64,000 bases of DNA, taken from positions 1,290,597-1,354,596 of the forward strand of contig NZ_KI669401.1 of NCBI RefSeq assembly GCF_000507765.1, given 5' to 3'. Both the position numbers and the translations under genes were made by a program. This stretch comes from Streptococcus parasanguinis CC87K. Its GTDB lineage: Bacteria; Bacillota; Bacilli; Lactobacillales; Streptococcaceae. The notes beneath the pieces were generated by a model that was not told the DNA's origin, made no database searches, and was given only the letters and a program-made list of their open reading frames with translations. Within the stretch, counting starts at the first letter, position 1. Each line of letters starts with the position of its first letter. Shown one piece after another: positions 49,822 through 58,985 of the stretch.

Positions 49822-50700
49822 CTATTTTGGCATTTTTTTCGAAACTTTTTTATAGGTTTCGCGACGGTTTTCAATCTCACTTAGAAATTGCAAGTAATCC
49901 TCATAACGGAAAGGCGCAATTTCCTCTCTTTCAACGGCTGGTTTCACCGCACAAGCGGGCTCATGCGTGTGGGTACAGGTACGAAATTTACAAGAGTGGC
50001 TCACATCGGCGATCTCTGGGAAGGCTTGATTTAAGTCTTCGCTGGTCGTCACTTCATAATCGAGGGAGGAGAAGCCAGGCGTATCTGCGATCTTTCCTCC
50101 ATTTAAATGGTAAAAGCTGACAGCTCGGGTCGTGTGTCGACCGCGCCCCAGACTATCTGAAATCTCACCCGTTTCAAGCTCCAGATCCGGAGCGATTTTA
50201 TTGAGCAAGGTCGATTTTCCTACACCGGTCTGTCCCATAAAGACCGTGGTTTGATTGGTCAAAAGGGGCAAGAGTTCCTCAATCGACAAGACAAAGTCGT
50301 AGCCAATAGCCTGATAGATTCCTTGGTAGTATTGGATGTCTTCCATATCTTCTAACAAGTCCAGTTTTGAAATATAGACAATGGGATGAATCCCCTTGTG
50401 CTCCAAAAGAACCAGAAAACGGTCTAAAAGATTGGCATTGAAATCCGGCTCCTTCGCTGACATGATCACTACTGCCTGATCAATATTGACAATAGGAGGA
50501 CGCACGAGGCTATTTTTTCGAGGCGCAATGCTCAAAATGTAGCCTTCCGAATTCTCTTCAGCAGAGAACTCCACCTGATCCCCCACATAAGGAGTCTGTC
50601 CTTTTTTTCTAAAATTTCCACGAGCCCGTGTCTGGTAAATGTGACCGTCTGACTCCACGTAGTAGAAGCCAGCCAAGGCCTTGACGATTGTTCCTTGCAA
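49822..50700 (-). CDS. rsgA: Ribosome small subunit-dependent GTPase RsgA
   Basis: This circularly permuted GTPase assists late 30S maturation. An N-terminal OB domain leads into G4 (ISKLDLL), then G1 ([12 protein letters not shown]) and G3 (DTPGF), the permuted order. The C-terminal zinc site is [14 protein letters not shown]. The start codon is TTG 50700, supported by AAGGAG 6 bp upstream. First gene of the rsgA-to-yhaM operon. Confidence 0.96.
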   Translation of the reverse strand: MQGTIVKALAGFYYVESDGHIYQTRARGNFRKKGQTPYVGDQVEFSAEENSEGYILSIAPRKNSLVRPPIVNIDQAVVIMSAKEPDFNANLLDRFLVLLEHKGIHPIVYISKLDLLEDMEDIQYYQGIYQAIGYDFVLSIEELLPLLTNQTTVFMGQTGVGKSTLLNKIAPDLELETGEISDSLGRGRHTTRAVSFYHLNGGKIADTPGFSSLDYEVTTSEDLNQAFPEIADVSHSCKFRTCTHTHEPACAVKPAVEREEIAPFRYEDYLQFLSEIENRRETYKKVSKKMPK

Positions 50701-50912
50701 ATCGCACTCCTTTGAGATTAATACTATCTATTATACCAAAAAATGAGAAATAAGGCTGGATTGCTTGATAATAAAAAACGAAAAGTGAACCTCTCCGAAC
50801 GCTTTTAGAAACGAATAGGTTCGTTTTTTAAACGGATAGAAACAGAAGACGGAGTATCCGTTATGACTTGTCTTTTAGCAGAATTCGGGAAAGGGCACCT
50901 TCCTTTTTTTCC

Positions 50913-50940
50913 TTGGCATTTTTCCTAAAAAGTGTATAAT
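50913..50940 (+). promoter_or_regulatory. Promoter of the tRNA pair
   Basis: TTGGCA (50913-50918), 16 bp, TATAAT (50935-50940), 8 bp before the first tRNA. Confidence 0.8.
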
Positions 50941-50948
50941 AGAACTAT

Positions 50949-51031
50949 GCGGAGGTGGTGGAACGGCAGACACGCATGCTTCAGGCGCATGTGCCCCTTC
51001 GGGCGTGAGGGTTCAAATCCCTTTCTCCGCA
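50949..51031 (+). tRNA. tRNA-Leu (CAG)
   Basis: A class II cloverleaf folds by hand: acceptor GCGGAGG against TCTCCGC, D-stem GTG/CAC, anticodon stem CATGC/GCATG with loop TTCAGGC (anticodon CAG), long variable arm around GCCCCTTCGGGC, T-loop TTCAAAT. Discriminator is A; CCA is not encoded. Confidence 0.95.
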
Positions 51032-51035
51032 TCTT

Positions 51036-51125
51036 GGAAAGGTGGCCCAGCTCGGTACGGCACCGGACTCGAAATCCGGCAAGTGGATTTTTATTCACGC
51101 GCGGGTTCAAATCCCGTCCTTTCCT
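51036..51125 (+). tRNA. tRNA-Ser (CGA)
   Basis: The acceptor GGAAAGG pairs perfectly with CCTTTCC. The anticodon stem CCGGA/TCCGG encloses loop CTCGAAA (anticodon CGA, reading UCG). A long variable arm identifies a class II serine tRNA. The discriminator base appears to be T instead of the usual G; CCA is not encoded. Confidence 0.93.
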
Positions 51126-51136
51126 TCTACAAAAAC

Positions 51137-51166
51137 AAGACATGAGCTACGAAGCTCATGTCTTTT
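51137..51166 (+). terminator. Bidirectional terminator between tRNA-Ser and rsmA
   Basis: A 12-bp perfect stem AAGACATGAGCT/AGCTCATGTCTT with loop ACGA, T-run on the plus side and several A residues upstream, so it also ends rsmA. Confidence 0.92.
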
Positions 51167-51169
51167 CTG

Positions 51170-52045
51170 TTATTTTATTCCTACTTCTAGAAGGCCATCT
51201 GCTAGGCGAGCGAAGTCTTCTAAGCTCAGAGCTTCTCCTCGTACAGAAGGTTGCAGGCCTGCAGCTTGGATTCCTGCTTCCAGTTTGGCTTTGATTTCTT
51301 CGGTCTTGCCAAAGCGACTAGTCAAGTTGTTCCAAAGTGTTTTGCGGCGGTGGACAAAGCTAGCCTTGCTGACAGAGAAGAAGAAATCTTCATCCTTGAC
51401 AGCTACTGCTGGTTCTTCGCGACGGACCATCTTCAAAATGGCAGAGTCGACGTTTGGTGCTGGCACAAAGACGGTGCGAGGCACGATAAAGGCTACCTTA
51501 GCAGTCATATAGTATTGGACTGCAATGGATAAAGAACCATAAGCCTTGGTGTTGGGCTCAGCCGAGATGCGGTCTGCCACCTCTTTTTGCATCATGACCA
51601 CAAATTCTTGGAAAGGAATCTTGGATTCGATCAAGTGCATGAGGATGGGAGTTGTGATGTAATACGGAAGGTTAGCCACCACCTTGATCGGAAGGTCTGG
51701 ATTTTTAAACTCTGCGATGTACTGGTTGAGGTCTACCTTGAGGATGTCTTGGTTGACAACTGTGACATTATCAAAATCCCGTAAGGTATCCGCCAAAATA
51801 GGAACCAAGCGGTCATCGATCTCAAAGGCCATGACTTCTGCGGCATTTTCTGCCAAGAACTCAGTAAGTGCCCCAATCCCAGGACCAATTTCGATGACAT
51901 TGACCTGCTTATCGATCTCTGCCGTATCCACAATTTTTTGAAGGATGTTGGTATCGGTCAAAAAGTTTTGACCGAAGGATTTTTTAAAGGTAAATCCGTG
52001 ACGCTCCAGCACTGCCTTGGTCACGCTATAATCTGCAATTCTCAT
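51170..52045 (-). CDS. rsmA: 16S rRNA dimethyladenosine transferase RsmA (KsgA)
   Basis: The enzyme dimethylates A1518 and A1519 of 16S rRNA. SAM motifs are [26 protein letters not shown] and the catalytic [12 protein letters not shown] (NLPY). The 291-residue length is normal. It is third in tatD-rnmV-rsmA, a conserved Firmicutes order linking 5S rRNA and 16S rRNA processing. Confidence 0.97.
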   Translation of the reverse strand: MRIADYSVTKAVLERHGFTFKKSFGQNFLTDTNILQKIVDTAEIDKQVNVIEIGPGIGALTEFLAENAAEVMAFEIDDRLVPILADTLRDFDNVTVVNQDILKVDLNQYIAEFKNPDLPIKVVANLPYYITTPILMHLIESKIPFQEFVVMMQKEVADRISAEPNTKAYGSLSIAVQYYMTAKVAFIVPRTVFVPAPNVDSAILKMVRREEPAVAVKDEDFFFSVSKASFVHRRKTLWNNLTSRFGKTEEIKAKLEAGIQAAGLQPSVRGEALSLEDFARLADGLLEVGIK

Positions 52046-52097
52046 TTTTTCTCTTTTCTAATCAGTTTAGAGGTAAAGAATCCCCTCTACTTCCGTC

Positions 52098-52661
52098 TTA
52101 ATAACTAGCCATCGCCTCTTCGACTTGGGCCAAACTAATTCCAAACAATTCCAAGCGTTTGATCAATTGCTTGCCATTGCAGTAGCCGATGCGCAAGGCT
52201 TCTCCTAGATATTCCCGCCGTTTGCGACTATCGCTTCCCATCAAAAGTCCAAGCCGCATCAAGTCAGTCTTTGTGATATCAAAGAAATTATCATCTTCGT
52301 AAGACCCGACCAGTCCAGCTAGGGCTTTTTCTAAGTCTTCAAAGCTGGCATGTTCTACTCCAAGAGAACGCCCCTTGGTCTTGGATTTGGGGACTGCTTC
52401 ACCACGATTTAAAAAGGCATGTTTGGCCTGGGGCACCTCTTGCATAATGATCTTGCGAATTCGCTCACCATTATAGTCTGGATCGGTAAAGACAATGACC
52501 CCACGCAACTCTTGCAAGGTAGCAATTCGTTCCAAGTCATCTTGATCGATCGCAGAGCCTCGCGTTTCATAGGTATCCACCTCATAAAAACGACGGAGAT
52601 TGGCTGTGTCATCCTTGCCCTCCACGATAATCACTTCCGGTATTTTTCTTTTCTCAGTCAA
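52098..52661 (-). CDS. rnmV: Ribonuclease M5
   Basis: This TOPRIM-domain nuclease matures 5S rRNA. Motifs: EVIIVEGKDDTANLRRFYEVDTYETRGSAI (catalytic Glu), GVIVFTDPDYNGERIRK (DxD) and AVPKSKTKGRSLGVEHA. I prefer a TTG start at 52661 (MTEKRKIPEVII), behind AAAGG and overlapping tatD by 8 bp; an ATG at 52688 gives nine more residues but has no ribosome site. Confidence 0.93.
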   Translation of the reverse strand: MTEKRKIPEVIIVEGKDDTANLRRFYEVDTYETRGSAIDQDDLERIATLQELRGVIVFTDPDYNGERIRKIIMQEVPQAKHAFLNRGEAVPKSKTKGRSLGVEHASFEDLEKALAGLVGSYEDDNFFDITKTDLMRLGLLMGSDSRKRREYLGEALRIGYCNGKQLIKRLELFGISLAQVEEAMASY

Positions 52662-53424
52662 GGCCAAATACCTTTCTTGCATTGTCATAGGTTGCCTGAG
52701 CCACTTCTTCTGTTGTTAAGCCACGTAGTTCTGCAATAAAATCTACCACATAACGAGTGTAGGCTGTTTTATTTTCTCGACCACGTTTGGGAACTGGTGC
52801 CAGGTAAGGAGCATCTGTTTCAACCAAGATCTTGTCTAACGGAAGGCCAGCTGCCGCTTCTTGGACATCTGTGGCTTTCTTAAAAGTGACCACTCCAGAA
52901 AAGGAAATCATCATCCCCAGATCCATGAAGCGTTTCGCTTCTTCTAAACTTCCTGAGAAAGAATGCATGATCCCACCGCGAGAACCGACTCCTTCACTCT
53001 TGATGATGGCATAAGTATCTTCTAAAGCATCGCGTGTGTGCACCACAAAGGGGAGGTCCAAGTCTTTAGACAATTGAATCTGACGACGAAAAACCTTTTC
53101 TTGGACGTCTTTCGGTGCCGTCATCCAGTGGTAATCGAGACCGATTTCTCCGAGTGCGACGACTTTGGGATGTTTTAGCTGTTCAAGTAAATAGGCCTCC
53201 ACTTCAGGAGTATAATCGCCTGCCTCAGTGGGGTGCCAACCAAGCGTGAGATAGAGTTCTGGGTACTGGTCTGCCAAGGCTATTCCTCGCTCAATCGTCG
53301 GTTTGTCAAAACCAACGATATTGTGGGCTACAACACCCATTTCCTTGGCCAAGTCGAGCTCTTCTTGTTCTTTTCCTGCGAATTCTTCCACATTGAGATG
53401 GGTGTGGGTATCAAAAATCTGCAT
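52654..53424 (-). CDS. tatD: TatD-family metal-dependent hydrolase
   Basis: TIM-barrel deoxyribonuclease-type enzyme. Metal-binding motifs: FDTHTHLNVEEF, ALGEIGLDYHW, VVHTRDA, MHSFSG and VETDAPYLAP. ATG 53424 has AAGGA upstream and starts directly at the first strand; the longer open frame (to 53502) is not needed. First gene of tatD-rnmV-rsmA. Confidence 0.95.
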   Translation of the reverse strand: MQIFDTHTHLNVEEFAGKEQEELDLAKEMGVVAHNIVGFDKPTIERGIALADQYPELYLTLGWHPTEAGDYTPEVEAYLLEQLKHPKVVALGEIGLDYHWMTAPKDVQEKVFRRQIQLSKDLDLPFVVHTRDALEDTYAIIKSEGVGSRGGIMHSFSGSLEEAKRFMDLGMMISFSGVVTFKKATDVQEAAAGLPLDKILVETDAPYLAPVPKRGRENKTAYTRYVVDFIAELRGLTTEEVAQATYDNARKVFGLD

Positions 53425-53499
53425 GATCTTCCTTTTCTTCCGAGTTTTTCTTCTTTCTATTATAGCAGAAAGCGACTCTAAATTCACTTTCGGACAAAA

Positions 53500-53535
53500 C
53501 AAAAACCAGTAGTCTCGAGTTTCTACTGGTTTTTA
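53500..53535 (-). terminator. Terminator of rpmH
   Basis: Minus-strand stem AACCAGTAG/CTACTGGTT followed by TTTTGTTTTG, 15 bp past the rpmH stop. Confidence 0.88.
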
Positions 53536-53549
53536 GGTTTTTATCTGAA

Positions 53550-53684
53550 TTAGGCAGCCAAAACTTTGCGTCCTTTACGACGACGAGCTGCCAATACGCG
53601 ACGACCGTTTTTAGTTGCCATACGGTGACGGAAACCATGTTTGCGCGCACGACGAAGTTTACTTGGTTGATAAGTACGTTTCAC
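53550..53684 (-). CDS. rpmH: 50S ribosomal protein L34
   Basis: A short gene found by direct translation: 44 residues, beginning [17 protein letters not shown] and ending [11 protein letters not shown]. The start codon is GTG 53684 with GAGGAGG upstream. It has its own strong promoter and terminator. In most bacteria rpmH is next to rnpA; here it is separated from rnpA-yidC-jag by another gene. Confidence 0.97.
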   Translation of the reverse strand: MKRTYQPSKLRRARKHGFRHRMATKNGRRVLAARRRKGRKVLAA

Positions 53685-53757
53685 GATGAATACCTCCTCA
53701 TAGATTTTGTATTCGTTTAGCCGGCTAGTTGTGATCAGTTACTAAACATACTTTACT

Positions 53758-53786
53758 ATTCTATCGGATTCGACTCTATTTGTCAA
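53758..53786 (-). promoter_or_regulatory. Promoter of rpmH
   Basis: Minus-strand TTGACA (53781-53786), 17 bp, TAGAAT (53758-53763). Confidence 0.85.
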
Positions 53787-53831
53787 TAGCTATGGCAAAA
53801 TTGTTGCAAATACAGGTCGGAGAAAACTTTT

Positions 53832-54461
53832 CTACACCTGACGGGTTGCCAAGTAATAGGGTTCCAGCGCCACCAGCGCCTCTTGCAACTGATCCAGGAT
53901 ATCCTCAAGAGAACCTTCCTCAACTAGAGAAACATCGTATTTGACGAGGACCTTACGAACCGCCCCTTCTGCTACTGCTTGTAACAGATCATGGCGATTC
54001 TTTTCTGTTCCTTCTACCCTTTGACTCTCCCCATTTTTCTGGGCGAAATAATAAACTGGCTGAGAGATAGGAAGGGTGAGAACCATGTGTTGCTTTTGAA
54101 GGCTCTGCTCATCTTTTTTTCGCTCGATAAAACTCACCTCTAAGGAAACTCCAAAATCAACTGCATCCCCATAAAGTCTCAAGGCAAACATGGGCTCTGC
54201 CATCGTCCCTTCTCCTTTTAGATAGGCCCAAAAATGAGGCCGCAAGACCTGAGCCTGGTTCATCCATTGGCTAGTCCGATCTTGCTCCAAATAGGGGTGA
54301 CGCTTCTGAAAGGCTGAGACTAAATCAGTGAATTCCTTACGAGCCGCCTGAGCTAGGGCACGATACTGCTCCATCTCCGAGGCTAGCACCCCTGCCTTTG
54401 CTGGGGCCTGGTAGTGGATTCCTTGAAACTTTAAAAACTCTCGAATCGCTGCAAATGCCAT
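53832..54461 (-). CDS. Conserved cytoplasmic protein of unknown function
   Basis: The 209-residue protein has no signal peptide or membrane helix. It reads as an N-terminal helical part (FLKFQGIHYQAPAKAGVLASEMEQYRALAQAARKEFTDLVSAFQKRHPYLEQ) and a beta-rich middle (FALRLYGDAVDFGVSLEVSFIERKK). A C-terminal helix region is rich in Glu and Leu. I do not recognise the family. It sits between jag and rpmH, after the jag terminator, about 75 bp from jag's stop. Nothing in the sequence ties it to YidC or RNase P. Confidence 0.75.
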   Translation of the reverse strand: MAFAAIREFLKFQGIHYQAPAKAGVLASEMEQYRALAQAARKEFTDLVSAFQKRHPYLEQDRTSQWMNQAQVLRPHFWAYLKGEGTMAEPMFALRLYGDAVDFGVSLEVSFIERKKDEQSLQKQHMVLTLPISQPVYYFAQKNGESQRVEGTEKNRHDLLQAVAEGAVRKVLVKYDVSLVEEGSLEDILDQLQEALVALEPYYLATRQV

Positions 54462-54480
54462 CTGCTTCCTTTCTAAACCT

Positions 54481-54515
54481 AAAAAAGGAGAGATCGGCTC
54501 AATCCCGTCTCTCCC
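54481..54515 (-). terminator. Terminator of rnpA-yidC-jag
   Basis: Minus-strand stem GGAGAGA/TCTCTCC with a 14-nt loop followed by six T residues. Confidence 0.8.
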
Positions 54516-54536
54516 TTATGGGAAATAATAGCTTGA

Positions 54537-55484
54537 TTATCCTTCGATGTCTACCACTACGTAACGGTTTGGTTCTTCCCCTTCAGAGTAGCTAGTGACT
54601 CCTTCCATCTTAGAGACAATACGGTGAATGATTTTGCGTTCACTGTTTGACATCGGATCTGTCTGTTGGGCTTGCCCATCTTCGAGGGCACGCGTTGCCA
54701 ACTTCTGAGCATAGCTTTGAAGAACTTCCGCCCGGTGTTCTACATAGTCATTAACATTAATGGTAATGTAAAAATTCTTTGAGTAGCGGTTATAGAGGTA
54801 ATTTTGCGCCAAAAGTTGAAGAGCCTTCAAGACTTTTCCGTGGTATCCAATGACACGTCCCGGTTCATTGGTATCAATTTGCATATTGACCGTACGGCGG
54901 TTGTGACTGCTTGAGATGGTCGCATCCACATCCATTTCATCGACCACTGTTTGAACATAGGCTGTCACATCATCTACGACTTCTTCGATGTTGTAGTTTT
55001 CCTCTACCTCGATACCAAGGTTTGAGAAATCAGATTCGCTTGATTCTTTTATCGCTGGTTCTTTGACTTTTTCAAGGATATGTTCATGCCCTTTTTCTTC
55101 AAGAACGGTATCTGCTTCTTTGTCATGTTTCAGGATTTCTGTCTTGATTTCTTCAGAGACAACTTCTCCTTCTTCTTCGACCTTTTTGATCGCTGCTACG
55201 ACGCGTCCGAGATCGACCGTTGCTTCGCTCACCGTCTTAACCGGTTCGTTTTGTGCATTGATCTCATCTGGGACACCTTTGACAGCTTTTTGATTGGCTT
55301 TCACAACAGTTGTTTCTGCAATGGGTTCAATCTCTACTTGGGCTGGTTTTTTCCCAAACAAGCCAAGAAAACCTTTCTTTTCACGCGCTACAACCGTAAT
55401 ATGTGCCTTCATACGAGGAATATCTAAATCGTTCAGACCTTTTTGAATCGCTTCTTCAACAGTTGCTCCAGTATATAGGACCAT
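54537..55484 (-). CDS. khpB: RNA-binding protein Jag/KhpB (EloR)
   Basis: Three domains are visible: an N-terminal Jag domain (YTGATVEEAIQKGLNDLDI... KKGFLGLFGKKPAQVEI), a charged linker (about 60-165), a KH domain with its GxxG as GYHGK, and an R3H domain ending YSEGEEPNRYVVVDI. In pneumococcus it partners KhpA and controls cell elongation and division under StkP. It follows yidC by 15 bp with AAAGAGGTGGACAT at the start. Confidence 0.95.
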   Translation of the reverse strand: MVLYTGATVEEAIQKGLNDLDIPRMKAHITVVAREKKGFLGLFGKKPAQVEIEPIAETTVVKANQKAVKGVPDEINAQNEPVKTVSEATVDLGRVVAAIKKVEEEGEVVSEEIKTEILKHDKEADTVLEEKGHEHILEKVKEPAIKESSESDFSNLGIEVEENYNIEEVVDDVTAYVQTVVDEMDVDATISSSHNRRTVNMQIDTNEPGRVIGYHGKVLKALQLLAQNYLYNRYSKNFYITINVNDYVEHRAEVLQSYAQKLATRALEDGQAQQTDPMSNSERKIIHRIVSKMEGVTSYSEGEEPNRYVVVDIEG

Positions 55485-55499
55485 ATGTCCACCTCTTTC

Positions 55500-56315
55500 T
55501 TATTTTTTCTTTTTCTGTGCTTTGTTTAGGGCACGGCGTTTTTGTTTTTCCATGTCGCGCGAAGCTTGCTCTTTTGCTTCACGCTCTGCAATAATCTTGA
55601 AGGGGTTGTTCAAGAGATAGGTTTGCCCGACTTGGTAAGCATTGGAAGTCACCCAGTATAGTGCGACCCCGCTGGCTGAGAACAAGGCAAAGAAGAAGAT
55701 CATCACAGGCATCACATACATCATGGTTGTCGCACTACCATTGCGCTCTGGCATGGCTTTATTTGTCAACCAACTGCTGAAAAATGTGAAGAGTGCTGCA
55801 AGAACCGGCAAGATATAAGTCGGGTCGATCGCACCAAGGTCCAACCAAAGGAAGTGACCGACTTTAAGGAATTCGACACGGCTCAGCGCTTGGAACAAGG
55901 CCATCAAGACCGGCATCTGGATCAAGAGAGGAAGGAAGGCTGAAGACGTTTTGACGCCTTTTTCCTTGTAAAGGGCCCGCATCTCTTCAGAAAGCTTAGT
56001 CCGGCTATCGAGATCCTTCCCAGGATACTTAGCTTGCAATTCCTTGAGGAGGGGTTGAATTTCCTGCATTTTGCGGGTTGAATTCATTTGATATTGGAAG
56101 AGAGGCAAGAGGACCGTCCGAATCACAATGGTAAAGACGATAATCCCTACACCGATACTTCCGCCAAAGGACAAGAAGCGGATGGCTTCTGCAAAGAAGT
56201 AGACGAAGCGTTCCCAACCACCTGTCGACTGAGCTGTCACTTGAGAAGTTCCACAAGCTGTCAAGACCAATAAGGCCGCTCCAAATAATCCAGTTAACTT
56301 CAGTTTCTTTTTCAC
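55500..56315 (-). CDS. yidC: Membrane protein insertase YidC
   Basis: A lipoprotein signal ([20 protein letters not shown]) is followed by five membrane segments, with the hydrophilic-groove Arg in [17 protein letters not shown] and a basic tail ([15 protein letters not shown]) for ribosome binding. The start is GTG 56315, one base after the rnpA stop, preceded by AAAGGGAA; the open frame runs eight codons further into rnpA. Streptococci carry two YidC proteins; this rnpA-linked one corresponds to YidC1. Confidence 0.95.
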   Translation of the reverse strand: MKKKLKLTGLFGAALLVLTACGTSQVTAQSTGGWERFVYFFAEAIRFLSFGGSIGVGIIVFTIVIRTVLLPLFQYQMNSTRKMQEIQPLLKELQAKYPGKDLDSRTKLSEEMRALYKEKGVKTSSAFLPLLIQMPVLMALFQALSRVEFLKVGHFLWLDLGAIDPTYILPVLAALFTFFSSWLTNKAMPERNGSATTMMYVMPVMIFFFALFSASGVALYWVTSNAYQVGQTYLLNNPFKIIAEREAKEQASRDMEKQKRRALNKAQKKKK

Positions 56316-56316
56316 A

Positions 56317-56658
56317 TTATTCCCTTTCTTGGTAGACATGCGCTAATTTTAAGACATGTACAAGATTTTTCTCTACTTGATGAAAGTCGAGCTCCTCCAC
56401 TCCTTTACGAGCAATGACAACAAAATCATCGGTCGTAAGGAAGGCTTGGTGTTTGATCAAAACATGGCGAATCAAACGTTTGATGCGATTTCTGGTCACA
56501 GCATTTCCCAGTTTCTTACTAACAGACAGGCCGACTCGAAAATGCGGTTGGTCTTTGCGCAAGCGGTAAACAACGAATTTCCGATTGGCAACATTTTGAC
56601 CACTTTTAAAAATAGCATTAAAATCTTTGTCACGTTTGACGCGGTAGCTTTTTTTCAA
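56317..56658 (-). CDS. rnpA: Ribonuclease P protein component
   Basis: The 113-residue protein assists the RNase P RNA in removing tRNA leaders. It starts [16 protein letters not shown] and has the RNR motif in [19 protein letters not shown]. The start codon is TTG 56658, with GGGAG 7 bp upstream. First gene of rnpA-yidC-jag. Confidence 0.96.
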   Translation of the reverse strand: MKKSYRVKRDKDFNAIFKSGQNVANRKFVVYRLRKDQPHFRVGLSVSKKLGNAVTRNRIKRLIRHVLIKHQAFLTTDDFVVIARKGVEELDFHQVEKNLVHVLKLAHVYQERE

Positions 56659-56736
56659 ACCTCAACTCCCTCTTTTAAATTTATTCTATTATACCATATT
56701 TTCAAAAAAAACCAATCTCACTCAGGAAATCGGTTG

Positions 56737-57414
56737 CTACTTAAATACAGATAAAAGTAAAGGCAAGGTGTAGTAGAGATTGAGCAAGATATGAGCCAAA
56801 ATAGGGGCAAGGAGCGTCTTGCTCCGATAATACAGGATCCCAAAAATCACACTCGGCAGGAGATAGATGATAGAAGCTCCCAGCGAAAAGGGATTGTGGA
56901 GAAAATGTAAGCCACTGTAGATGAGGGCTGGAAGCCAAATCTCAGCATAGAGTTTCCAGCCTTTGAAGTAGGCATTCACCAAGGCTCCACGAAAGATCAG
57001 CTCTTCTGTCACCGGCCGTATGATAACCATTGCGATCACTAGGATAAGCACCCCTGTGGGGCTAATTTCCCGTGGAAAGAGACTCAAAACGGCTGCCCGT
57101 CCTTGAACAAAACCACTGATGAAGTAGTCCAACCAGTAGACCAAACAAGCCGCAAAAACGGCTTCTATCAGAGCTTGAAGGGGGTTCTTTCCCAGCTTAA
57201 ACTGCGCTTTTTTAGAAAAACGGTAGACCAAAAATCCTGTAAAGACTGCATAGAGGCCTTCTAGGCCAAATAAGGTCCAATAATAGCTATTGGCGCTTGC
57301 TACACTGTTGGAGACATACTGGGCCAAGGGGCGAAATTGAGACCGAACATAAAAATAAAACAAGAGCAGAAAGAGGGGATACAGCAGTGAGAGCTTTCCT
57401 TTGATGAATTTCAT
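56737..57414 (-). CDS. CPBP-family intramembrane metalloprotease
   Basis: The protein has about six membrane helices and the CPBP motifs EELIFRG (EExxxR), GLHFLHNP (FxxxH-like) and LAPILAHILLN. In streptococci such proteins serve as bacteriocin self-immunity proteins or process membrane substrates; no bacteriocin gene is nearby. ATG 57414 with AAAGG upstream is used instead of the longer frame to 57441. Confidence 0.85.
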   Translation of the reverse strand: MKFIKGKLSLLYPLFLLLFYFYVRSQFRPLAQYVSNSVASANSYYWTLFGLEGLYAVFTGFLVYRFSKKAQFKLGKNPLQALIEAVFAACLVYWLDYFISGFVQGRAAVLSLFPREISPTGVLILVIAMVIIRPVTEELIFRGALVNAYFKGWKLYAEIWLPALIYSGLHFLHNPFSLGASIIYLLPSVIFGILYYRSKTLLAPILAHILLNLYYTLPLLLSVFK

Positions 57415-57499
57415 AGATACCTTTCCTATAAAGTATGACAAATCGTATAGTGCATCTTACCATAATCGTGACAAGGTTTCAATGAAAAAGGATGCCTTC

Positions 57500-58393
57500 C
57501 TACTCTCTGAGATAGGCCACATAACCACCTAGGACAGCGACTAAAATCAAGAGACAAAGAAGAGTTTCCAGCCATACGAGAGCTGTCAAGAAAGGTAGTT
57601 GCAACAAGCCTTGGGCCATTTTCAAAGAGGTCGCTGTGATGACTGTTGGAAAGGTCAGGGCTGAAAAAGCAGGTTGAAAACCTTCTGTGATCATTTTCGG
57701 TAGGCGCGTCAAAACAAAGAAATAAAAACCTTGCGAGGCCACCACCATGATCAGTAAGAACCAGGTGGGCAAGCTCGCTCCACCCACACGAACCAGGGCT
57801 GCTAAAAGAAGAGAAAAGGGAGCACAATAGATGCCTTCTTGCCCCAACAGATGACTGGGTAAGGGGGACTGCTTCAAATCATGATAGATAAGGGGATAAA
57901 GAAGAAAGGTCAAACCAAAACCAATCACTAAAGCGAGATAAGCAATCTCCCTTATTCCCACAACGGGATAGGTCAAAGCTGCTACTGCAATGCCCACATA
58001 GAGAACGGTCCAACTGGGAGTGGCATTGGCTCTTGGTCGCGCTAGGACATGGGTCTTGGTAAAATAGAGAATTAAGCCCAGATCCAAGAGAAAGGCAGAC
58101 CACCAGACCAACTGTGATAGACCCCCAAAGGCGGGAAAGAGGCGCAAAAGATAGGTGGATAAAATCATCCCTGCCATGGGAAAAGTCGCCATCCCAGATA
58201 AAAGAGCTGGTTGTTGGAATTCTATCTTGGTTTCTTGCCAGCGAATCGCATGATAAACTACAAAGAAAAACCAGAAGAACAAACCTGTCAGACTAAAGGC
58301 GTGAGCAAGGAAGGGTAGCGAGTCTGCAAGAAGGTTTCCAGCGCCAACCAGTCCTAACAGACAGCCTGAAAATACTAAGGGGATCTTTTTCAT
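57500..58393 (-). CDS. TDT-family transporter (TehA/SLAC1-like)
   Basis: This membrane protein of about 297 residues has ten hydrophobic segments, the arrangement of tellurite-resistance/dicarboxylate transporters. Family-like features are PLVFSGCLLGLVGAGNLL at the start and the helix with TFPTVITATS, which resembles the SLAC1/TehA pore helix. ATG 58393 (GGAG 6 bp upstream) is chosen over a TTG four codons earlier. Substrate unknown. Transcribed alone from near repeat copy E. Confidence 0.75.
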   Translation of the reverse strand: MKKIPLVFSGCLLGLVGAGNLLADSLPFLAHAFSLTGLFFWFFFVVYHAIRWQETKIEFQQPALLSGMATFPMAGMILSTYLLRLFPAFGGLSQLVWWSAFLLDLGLILYFTKTHVLARPRANATPSWTVLYVGIAVAALTYPVVGIREIAYLALVIGFGLTFLLYPLIYHDLKQSPLPSHLLGQEGIYCAPFSLLLAALVRVGGASLPTWFLLIMVVASQGFYFFVLTRLPKMITEGFQPAFSALTFPTVITATSLKMAQGLLQLPFLTALVWLETLLCLLILVAVLGGYVAYLRE

Positions 58394-58456
58394 CGGGAGC
58401 TCCAATCATGTTGTCGCTTTCAGTATACCATAAAAGAGAAGGAAGCAGGATAAAAA

Positions 58457-58635
58457 AAGAGAGTGGGACAGAAATCGGTAATTCGTTAGAATTCGATTTC
58501 ATCGTCCCACCTCCGCACAGTTGAGTAGGGCTGTAAAAGCTGATGAAATCAGCGTAGTAGAGCCCACTCAACCACTGCGTCTTGTTCGACAATCCAAAAA
58601 TAATTGAGAGGCTAGGACTTTTGTCCCAGCCTCTT
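58457..58635 (+). repeat. Triple-hairpin intergenic repeat, copy E
   Basis: Fifth copy, upstream of the TDT transporter gene and about 75 bp past the asp5 terminator. Only a few single-base changes from copies B and C, including A for G before the CGTCCCAC arm. Confidence 0.9.
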
Positions 58636-58711
58636 CAAATTGTAGATATCTCTTTAATTTTTTAAGTATCATTTAGGTTGCATTATGTAAGAAACAGATG
58701 GATTACATTCT

Positions 58712-58743
58712 AAAAGAAGTTGGAGAATACCAACTTCTTTTTA
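58712..58743 (-). terminator. Terminator of the accessory Sec locus
   Basis: Perfect stem AAAAGAAGTTGG/CCAACTTCTTTT with loop AGAATA, U-rich on both sides. It lies 17 bp past the asp5 stop. Confidence 0.88.
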
Positions 58744-58759
58744 TCCATTCTATTAAAGA

Positions 58760-58984
58760 CTAGGCCTGTACGACCATCATATAAAGAAATAAAGATAGGA
58801 GAAAGACGATACTAACAACAAGAGTCGCTAGCTTGAGTCCACGGTGGGAGCGCCAGTAACTTGGTTTTCCTAGGTTACTGGTCGCATCTGTTGAGAGCGA
58901 TTGTTGTTGGCGAGGCTGCAGGGTGATCAGAACCACAAGAGCGAGGGATAAGATCGAGATCCCGATTGCAAATACCATTTCCAT
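58760..58984 (-). CDS. asp5: Accessory Sec protein Asp5 (SecG-like)
   Basis: The 74-residue protein has two hydrophobic helices (about 4-22 and 52-72) around a polar loop, the layout of SecG. As the last gene after asp4 it fits Asp5 of the SecA2/SecY2 export system. ATG 58984 has AGGAGG upstream, overlapping the end of asp4. Confidence 0.85.
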   Translation of the reverse strand: MEMVFAIGISILSLALVVLITLQPRQQQSLSTDATSNLGKPSYWRSHRGLKLATLVVSIVFLLSLFLYMMVVQA

Positions 58985-58985
58985 C

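Noticed and set aside
57415..57499. Possible bacteriocin precursor beside the CPBP protease gene
   Set aside because: The gap contains no start with a double-glycine leader in either strand.
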